64,000 nt of DNA, from assembly GCF_048544455.1 (NCBI RefSeq), contig NC_133536.1, forward strand, positions 168,350,325-168,414,324, written 5' to 3'. The translations under genes and the position numbers were made by a program. Shown here in pieces: positions 56,434 to 64,000 of this stretch (the stretch's first letter is position 1; every line of letters starts with the position of its first letter). Below the pieces are notes generated by a model. The model was not told the DNA's origin, did no database searches, and worked only from the letters and a program-made list of their open reading frames with translations. The DNA is from Silene latifolia (lineage: Eukaryota > Streptophyta > Magnoliopsida > Caryophyllales > Caryophyllaceae).

Positions 56434-57880
56434 TCTATACAATTTAATTAAAAGACAACCTTAACCATTTAATTTTTTTTACAATGGGTGCCATGAATTA
56501 CTGAACTCATTGATGATTTGAGGACATTTTTTTCTTTTTTTTTTTTAAAAACATATGTTATTGGTATATTAATCAAAACAATAACTAAAGTACAATATAT
56601 AGTTTAGTTGCAAAGAAATAAGGCGTTAACTAACTAAATTTTATGTATTTCAAGACTATATTTTTTAAATGGATCACCTAATTGCTCAGACAAATATAAA
56701 CAATACAATAAAAATAAGGAATAATTGACAACAATAATCCCACCTTTTGTCTTTCTTCCAATAATAGTCCCACCTTTCATTAATCTCAAAATAATCCAAG
56801 CTTTAGACCATATCTTCTTCAAATAAACCATATGACTTGTTACTCATTTAACCGGTTATTTTTTTATTAAGTCATCCCTCTTAAGTCTTACCCAACCCTT
56901 CCACTGTGACATTTACCATTAGCATCTCCATTTTCATTTTTCAAGATTTTAACTTTCCCTATGCTTCTCCACCTTTCTCCTTCAATACTACCACCACTTA
57001 TCCCGCTTTAGTTCGTCCACTACCATCACCAGCGTTTTTTCTTACCACAGGAGTAATCACCGTAATTGGGTATCGGCGTAATCATCGTAATGGCATGTAC
57101 AAAATTTTCAAGAAAATTAAAATCTATAAATTTGTTGATTAGTATGGTGGAGAACATTTGTGGATCCCTCAATACTCTTGATTATCAGACGATTAGTTTA
57201 ATTTATGGAGTGGTTAATCTAATTGGGAATGAATATCTATTGCCTATTGATCATGCGTGGCACTAATGCCAAAGTTGAAGAGCTTAGTACAAGATTTGAA
57301 GATTTCTAAGGATGATTCTTTTGCGGAATCTTCGGATGATTTCAAAAGAATGAGAATTGTAAGAGAAAAGTTAATATTTATGCTCTTAAAAAAAGAATGG
57401 TGAATTTTGGGAATTAATTAGAGAGCTATCCGAGGAGATACTGAATGGCAAAAGCAGAGGAGAGATAGTTTGAAAATGGTGGAGTTTCAGGGGACCGAGT
57501 TGATTTGGGGAAACATTCGAGTTGAGCCAAATGAGTCACTCTCAGTTGTCGAAGCTGAAGGATTTAAATGCAGGCATCGATCCGGAAATGAGCATGGTGT
57601 AATGGTGTTGATGGAGGTGTGAAAACGGAGCCTTAATAGTAGCAGTGGAGGATGATTCAGGGAGACGGAATTGCAAGAGGGAATTGACCTGATATCGTAG
57701 GTAATATTTTCACAAGGATCGTTTTAAGAAGATATGGTATAAAGATGGGAGTATATTGGGATTAATGATAAGTGGGATTATTATCGGAAGAAAGGCAAAA
57801 GGTGGGATTATTGCTGTCAATTCTTCCTAAAAATAACAAAACTAAAACAGATAAACATGTGAATTTCACGTAGTTACTAA
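56434..57880 (+). mobile_element. small Helitron disrupted by a MULE
   Basis: The 5' end TCTATACAATTTAATTAAAAG follows A (56433); the 3' end has the hairpin GTGAATTTCAC (57859-57869) and CTAA (57877-57880) followed by T. This is A/T target insertion with TC and CTRR ends. Without the MULE and one TSD copy it is about 328 bp, so it is a non-autonomous copy. Confidence 0.6.
56718..57827. mobile_element. non-autonomous Mutator-like element (MULE)
   Basis: The 9-bp target duplication TAAAAATAA is at 56709-56717 and 57828-57836. The TIRs are about 105 bp with high similarity: GGAATAATTGACAACAATAA at the left and, complemented, GGAAGAATTGACAGCAATAA at the right. There is no transposase. The interior (about 56880-57700) has gene-like base composition; one plus-strand stretch reads KSLVQDLKISKDDSFAESSD and continues DFKRMRIVREK, which may be a captured host exon (Pack-MULE). 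Confidence 0.9.
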
Positions 57881-59935
57881 TAAAACTAAACCCTATAACA
57901 TAAAGGACAGAAAATACTACAAAAATAGATACAGGCAAATGAATCTCACCAAAAAGAAACTTTTATTGATTAATTCGTAGCTTTTCATATTAGTAATTGA
58001 TAAATAAAGCTATTTTGGGCTTACCATCGATTAATTGTCGATGGAAGGTCCGAATTGATTGATGGAACTAGGTTTTTAGAGAGGAGAAGGAGAGAAGGGA
58101 GAGAAAAATCGAATTTAGCGCACATTGATTTTTGTTTAAAAATAAATGGTTTTTTTTCATTGTGTGACAATAAGTTAAATTTTAGTGAGATTCACAAGAT
58201 ATTTTTCTTGAAATATTATGGTATTTAAACTCATTTTTATCATATTTAGTAAGAATATCTTGCAAATCTACCACATTTAGGATTCAGATTAGAAATATCA
58301 TTTATTAAATCAATGTTTGAAAAGTAAATAAATTATGGGATTGGGTTGGGTTTGAAAATAATTGTCTAATGATTTCACGTAAAGATGTCAAAAGATGACT
58401 CGCTCCGAAAACCGACTGAAATTCGTCCAAAATAACCCAACCGAACTCGCCTGAAAATGACATGAACCCGAAAACAACTCGACCCAATAATAACTCGTAT
58501 ATTTAGTGTTAAGACTTGTCCGACCAATAACGCGACTTCTAAATGGGTGTATAATCTAAAAGCGGGCTTTTTTTTATATACTAAACAAAAAAACTAAAAT
58601 AAACTAAAAAAACTAAAAGTGGGGCCTTACTTCCACTAGCCCATCACTTTGTGGATGTCAAACTAAACACGTGACGTTAGACTACAATTTAAAATTTCCC
58701 TAAAATTGGCAAATTTGAAAGCAAATATAACGTTACCTATAAGGAAGTAATTCCTTAATGATTGTTCAAAAATCTTTTCAATAATTTATCAACAAAAAAT
58801 TGAATTTGAATTACAATTACAATTACAATATGATTAACATATGGACTCCACACGTTACAAAATTTTAAGGAAACAACTACAATTCAACTAAGGAAACAAT
58901 AATTATCATAGGCTAATCATGTGAAACCTTTAAATATTCCAACGAAAATCTGCAGTAAAAATAGGTTATTATTTTTAATAAAGGAAATAAATTAATAATA
59001 TGCAAGGCAATAATGAGGCAAATTTTATATTGATGCAAGACAATTTTATATCGAGAGAATTTATATACCGAGGCAAACTTAAAATTTTATATGCAAGACA
59101 ATTTTATATTATATATATATAAAAATTAAAATCTTCAATTTTAAATTTTAAATTCCCACTTACTTAGAGAAATAAAATAGGTTGAGTAACTGAGTTGTAT
59201 ATAATTAACTTTTTGTCGTCTTAAATTATGACCAACCATTTTCTGACTACTTTTTGTTAGTTGGTTTTGCTCAATTCCGTCTTAACTTCAAATATCTCAC
59301 CACCTCCTTTTATTTCCATTTTCACTTTCATTTTAATCAGAAGTGAGAGTGCTTTTAAGTTAGAACGGTCTTAAATTAGAATTGGTAATTTGTTGTCCGT
59401 AGCCCTTTCGTCCCAGCCATTTATTTACCTTTTTTATTATTTGTGAGAGGTTCTATAATCAAAGCTAAGCAAACGAATGGGATGAAAAAAGTATATTGTA
59501 ACGTTTGTTAACAGCTTTTTAAGGGCTTTTAATCTAAAAATTTTGAAATATGATATAAAAAAAATTAATATTCATGACTAACTGTTAAATTCGGCTCAAT
59601 CTTTGTATGTATTACTTCAAAATATGAATAACAAAGTTTGTTACAAATACATATTTTATCAGATTTGATATAAATCTCACTAGATTTAAGCCTTTATTGA
59701 ATATAATGATATAATAAAATTTATTTCTAAAATAAAGTTGATTTAGTAATCTAAGTAAAATTCATTAATTTATTCGGATCAACAGTGTTGATTTTTCTAT
59801 TTTATTTCTTCTAATACAAGATGTTATCAATATGACCCTCAACAAACTGAAAATGAGTTCAAACTGAAAATGAGTTCAAACTAATACTTTAAATGCGAAC
59901 ATCTCTAACAATCACATCTAAAAAATATTGTGTTG
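57881..59935. other. AT-rich unassigned sequence
   Basis: Short ATTTTATAT-type repeats near 59030-59110 and ACCCGA-type repeats at 58400-58490. The 60-residue minus frame at 58305-58487 is not convincing. The right end is part of the Helitron-like 3' end at 59936. Confidence 0.5.
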
Positions 59936-59955
59936 TAGCACGTGAGCTATACTAG
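59936..59955 (+). mobile_element. Helitron-like 3' terminus
   Basis: TAGCACGTGAGCTA can form a short hairpin and is followed by TA and CTAG, then T. The hairpin is weak, so this is tentative. Confidence 0.35.
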
Positions 59956-61682
59956 TATAAAATTATTAAAATAATGTAAACTTTCAAAATTTTGAGCTAA
60001 AGTATGCTTGTTTTTACTTTAATGCATAAATTTACCACATGACTAATGCAAGTGATTAGCATATAAATATAGTTACTATTTGTCACACACATGTAATAAT
60101 TGATTAATCCACTACTCCATATAAGGTTGCGATATAGAATATATTAGACACAAATTGCTTATTTTTACTAATATAATATATCAAACAAGATAATTATAAA
60201 AATTATCAATAACAATATGTTTATAATTAAAAATAAAGAAAATAAACATCTATAAAAAGCCGTTAATTTAACAACATTTTTACCCATAACCCAACTTGAA
60301 ACCCGTCTCAATCCGAGCAGCACAAACCCATATTTTACAACCTAAAATATACTCAACCCGTATTTTACCCGAACCCGTAATCCGCTCCCCTGACCTGTTT
60401 GACCGGGCTAGTTTCACTTATTTTTTCTTTATACAAACTTCATTATAGAGGCGGATCTGTGATAAAGGAGATTCAGAATTGACTTCCAATTACGTCGATT
60501 CCCCGAACATAAATATGTCGGCAACGCAACACCGTCCTCAACAATCTCAATATCCAATTCTCATAATGTACACCCCAAGAGATTAAAAGGAAAGTTGTCC
60601 AACATCGCGAAAATAAAGAACTTATGATATGTTTATAAGAGATTATACCCACCACATTAGTAATAAGGTCTTGCAATGTTGGGCTAAAGAGAGGATAATA
60701 TGGGCCCAAAGGTGCATACCCATCTTATTGGGATTATGTTACGACGATATTGGGCAGGAGTGTTACGCTACATGCATACACAACCAAAGACTAACACCAC
60801 CTTTCTTTTACTCAATAAGACGGTCTCAAAACCACCAATACCAAACAATATCCAACCGACACAAAACACAACCAACACATTTAATGAATATATAAAAGCT
60901 AGTAAGATTCATCTTTACCTTACTAGTACAACAAATCAATACAATAAGATCAGAAACAATCCTTCTGACAAATTGGATCCTACATTAATATATTCACATA
61001 CTAATTATAATTCATGTTAAAGGTATAAACTACTATAATGTTGAATAAACTAGGGCGTAAATATTTGATTATTAACCAATTATTATAAGATATATAACTA
61101 AATTAAAGATGAACGATGATTAACATACTGCAGAATTGCTAAAGAACGATTTCGAATTGAAGAACAATAATCAACTTTGCTTAAGATTTAGGGAGAAAAA
61201 AGGAAGAAGAGTTTTGTGACTAACAATATAAATTGAGGAATAATAAAAGTTTTGGGCTTAGACACGTAATAACTATAGCTTAAAAACCAATGTCACATAA
61301 TTTCAAGACTCGAGCCCTCTATATGTTGAGCGGGCTGGTGGACCGTCCCCTATGTTCCACTGGGGCTGAGACTCCCAACTAATGAATGCTCCCAAAGTGC
61401 TCCTCTCTTAACGCAAACCCAAAAACACCAATATGCCGATCTCGCCAGCCAACCAACCGCCAGTACCTCCCTTATAGGCCGGTCAGTCTTGTCCTTCAAC
61501 CTCGATGTCAACTAGCTCATTAATCCCGTCACTTGCATGTGAACTTAAGTTAAGTAACTAACACGATATTCTGACTATCCTAAATATTCTACACGTACCC
61601 AAACCTGACTTACCAATGACGATACTAATTACTTAGCAAAATCCCGAGTATTACAATCTCGCTCTTTGAGGGATGTGCACAT
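59956..61682. other. unassigned, with LTR-like fragments
   Basis: AAACCCGA/AACCC-rich repeats at 60290-60410. The stretch 60590-60790 (GTCCAACATCGCGAAAATAA, then TATGTTTATAAGAGATTATA) resembles a plant LTR promoter region, and 61300-61680 (ending GAGTATTACAATC) a gypsy LTR scrap, but no ends or pairs were found. Small plus frames at 60629-61020 are not supported as genes. Confidence 0.4.
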
Positions 61683-62922
61683 TGTTGGAGTTAGTGTCCT
61701 CCACAATAGTGCGTTTACATAATAAATCTCATTAAAGGAATATCATCAGGATATTTATTTGATCCTCGTCAGTTGATTAACGTAAATCAATAACGGTTGG
61801 CGGACTAGAGTTTGACGTTATTGTCGTGAGACGGCGGTGATCAACTGACCCCTTTCGGTCACACCTAAAGGAACGAACCCCAATTGACAACTAATTAATT
61901 GTATGAGATACATTTTATTTAGTCCCTTGATTTATAGACTAAAAGGTTAGTCGATTATTTTAGAGAGATTCGAGTTACAAACTCGAGGTGCGGCAGTTAT
62001 TATTTAATTATGCGATAATTGAATAATAAATTTTATGAGACGGGTTTTAGTTAATTAATTTTTAATTCACTAAAATTGTACTAATTGATTAATGTGATTA
62101 ATATTAGTACGTAAATAATATGTGTAGCGGTACACGTATATTTACGGAGTGTTTTGGACAAAATTAATCAGGAAGCATTTAAACATAAAACGATGTTTAA
62201 ATAAAATTTACACGCATTTGTGCGACAAATATAAGAACCAAAATGGACCCGTAAATGGGACATTGGACCGTGTAAATGGAGTGTAAATGGATAGTTATAA
62301 ACATAATCATTACACTCATGCTTTTACTTTTTCCTATCTAATTTGTTCTTATCTATGGACAAATTGTATTGGACATGCAAAAATAAAAATTGCAAAATTT
62401 TCTCCACTCCTACACTCCACCTACCCGACCACACTCCCTCCTTATACACTCCATTATTTTGTTCATTTGACACTTTACTTGAACACTTTGCATGAAATTA
62501 TTTTCTTCTCTCTAAAAATAATAAACATCATTTACTAAGTTGTTAGTAATCTAAAAAAAAAAGATTACTAAGATTGTTAGTATTATTACACATATAATCA
62601 AGGGTATATCTTATCAAATATCTAGTTAATATTTGTTAGGAATTTGGGTGTTGTTCTTGGGTGCTACTAGAAGGAGGTCTTCTCTTTGAAGATTGGTAAA
62701 GGAGGATCTTCCATATTTCATTAGCACAAGAACAAACTAGATAGGTGATCTAGTTTATGCCCATTTTTACCATCAAAATCAATGTAAGGAAATTGTTTTT
62801 CCTTAATCTTTATTATTATGCTTTTATATTAGCATGCATGTTACATAGATCACTAAAATGACATTTTATGAGATAATTTGTTTTTTTAATTAGAGAGTCT
62901 AATTAGGATCTATGATCTTTCA
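61683..62922 (+). repeat. 5' LTR of copia element IV
   Basis: It starts TGTTGGAGTTAGTGTCC and ends about 62922 (CTTTCA), two bases before a perfect tRNA-Met primer site. Length is about 1.24 kb, with a long leader-like AT-rich right half. The 3' half of the element lies beyond the window. Confidence 0.8.
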
Positions 62923-62924
62923 AG

Positions 62925-62936
62925 TGGTATCAGAGC
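62925..62936 (+). other. tRNA-Met primer-binding site of copia element IV
   Basis: TGGTATCAGAGC, a perfect 12-base match to the complement of initiator tRNA-Met. It sets plus orientation. Confidence 0.93.
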
Positions 62937-63424
62937 TTAGGCTTGTAATTTGCATGTTGATTTTAAGTATATTAAACAAATTATGAGATAATTTGGTAAA
63001 TTCAAAAATTGTGTTAGAAGAGGTTTTAGCACGAAAATTTTTGGACATGCATACCTACTGATATCAAAAGGTTTGTGGTAAAATTTGGTGATTTGTGAAG
63101 TTATTTTGCTAATTTTAATGATTTTTGGTAGAAAACCGAGTCAAAAATGCCGTATTTTGGTTAAGAATTAACTAAAAATAGTTAAAGTTGATTCGGGTCA
63201 TGAAATTTTTATGGTGTTTCATGCATATTTTCTACAGCTTGTATGTAAAATGTTAAAGGTTGGTTTGAAGTTTTGCATGTTTATTGATTTTATGAGATAA
63301 AAGTTGATAAAAGTGAAATAAATTAATCATATACTCGAAACATTTGTTCCTGCCCTTGATAAATTTATGTACATTTAAAAATATGTTTTAAAAGCAGATT
63401 TGAAAAAACATTTGATTAAAACAC
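62937..63424 (+). other. leader of copia element IV
   Basis: AT-rich and without a reading frame. A copia gag start is not reached before the L1-like sequence begins near 63425. Confidence 0.6.
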
Positions 63425-63490
63425 CAAAGTCTAGGGTTCCTAGGTCTGTCCAAGGCTCTTAGGGTTTCGCCTCTCTTATTCGGGGCTTAA

Positions 63491-63512
63491 TCTCACGATT
63501 TTTATCGTGAGA
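63491..63512 (+). other. perfect hairpin in the L1 5' leader
   Basis: TCTCACGAT, TTTT, ATCGTGAGA: a 9-bp stem with a 4-base loop, 56 bp before the ORF1 start codon. Confidence 0.8.
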
Positions 63513-63567
63513 TAGGGCTTTTCTCTTGTTTTCCTCTTGTTTTCCTTGTTTCTTTATGCAGGTACAG

Positions 63568-64000
63568 ATGTCGAGCAACACGCAGGGTTCAAATCAATTC
63601 GACAAAGAGCAGGTTGCGGAGGATAATGATGATCGACATGGGTGTTTTGAATGGGAAGAAGAAAGGGAGGCCATTGATAACAAATGCATACTGGTCGGTA
63701 AATTATGGGCATCGCATTCTCTCAATGTTAAAGCCGCAATTGAGACAATGATTCGTCTGTGGAATTCGTCAAAGCCAATTGTGGCTAATGTAGTCGATGC
63801 AAAGGAGAAAACCTTCGTTTTTAAATTTGATCTAGAGCGAGACAAAGCGAAGGTGCTAGAAGGGCAGCCGTGGCATTTCGAAAAATTCGTATGGTGTTTC
63901 AACGAACCTAATTGCTCAGGTAAAGTTACTGATGTCCCCTTTACCATTTTCCTATATGGTTGAGGGTTTACGATTTGCCTATATCGGGTAGATCGAATGA
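63568..64000 (+). pseudogene. L1 LINE ORF1 (DUF4283 domain), partial
   Basis: Start chosen at ATG 63568 (MSSNTQGSNQF), since the longer frame begins in a T-rich leader. Residues 40-131 form a DUF4283 domain, as found at the N-terminus of plant L1 ORF1 nucleic-acid-binding proteins: NKCILVGKLWASHSLNVKAA, then KTFVFKFDLERDKAKVLEGQ and PWHFEKFVWCFNE. The frame stops at 63963, but the next frame continues WLRVYDLPISGRSNE to the window edge, so a one-base shift near 63940 broke it. A leader with a pyrimidine run and a hairpin precedes it, suggesting a full-length 5' end. It lies inside copia element IV. Confidence 0.8.

Overview
This is nuclear plant DNA from a repeat-rich, probably eudicot genome. 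The evidence is spliced GT-AG genes, plant Ty1/copia and Ty3/gypsy elements, a CACTA element, Helitrons, a MULE, Tourist-like elements, plant L1 and RTE LINEs and a tRNA-derived SINE. I cannot name the species. One host gene is certain: LSM6 (minus strand, coding 25870-31965, three coding exons, 93 residues). Nearly everything else is transposable-element sequence, much of it nested.

Layout. 1-2297: 3' end of a Ty3/gypsy element and its LTR, then an L1 scrap. 2298-14742: a Ty1/copia element (TSD TCACA) that was hit twice. One hit is a Ty3/gypsy derivative keeping only gag (4907-11458, TSD ATTGG), whose long LTR holds a CACTA element (8044-9818, TSD CAA) with a small gene of its own. The other is a 5'-truncated L1 (12513-13661, 11-bp TSD). 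14743-19281: L1 scrap, a 1.8-kb inverted repeat and a truncated RTE LINE. 19282-24541: a second copia element on the minus strand (TSD GTTAA).

24542-32213: the LSM6 neighbourhood. Intron 1 is 5.7 kb and holds an L1 element with two blocks in reversed order, apparently through two copies of a short TIR element, plus a SINE with clear TSDs and an Au-SINE-like scrap. A Tourist-like element (32231-33622) stops about 20 bp from the LSM6 TATA box. 33626-51697: a Helitron-like 5' end, then a long gypsy-type LTR (34331-51697) carrying an 896-bp tandem duplication, a second Tourist-like element (TSD TAA) and a 12.2-kb Athila-type Ty3/gypsy element (39420-51592, TSD CCCCG, tRNA-Asp PBS, env-position ORF). 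51698-61682: AT-rich sequence with Helitron ends, a MULE (9-bp TSD) inside a small Helitron, and a possible spliced non-coding transcript. 61683-64000: LTR and PBS of a third copia element, then the start of an L1 ORF1.

The most unusual signals are these. (1) Perfect 10-bp palindromes GTCGATCGAC recur in the Athila element, usually in pairs about 20 bp apart, in the LTR, gag, the pol-env gap and the 3' leader; two other LTR families here carry different GC-rich palindromes. (2) Near-identical LTR pairs differ mostly where one copy has CAG/CTG, which looks like a CHG-methylation-linked sequencing artefact. (3) The L1 in LSM6 intron 1 has been rearranged. (4) The CACTA element carries a small ORF with its own TATA box. 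All retroelement ORFs seen are broken by stops, shifts, deletions or insertions.
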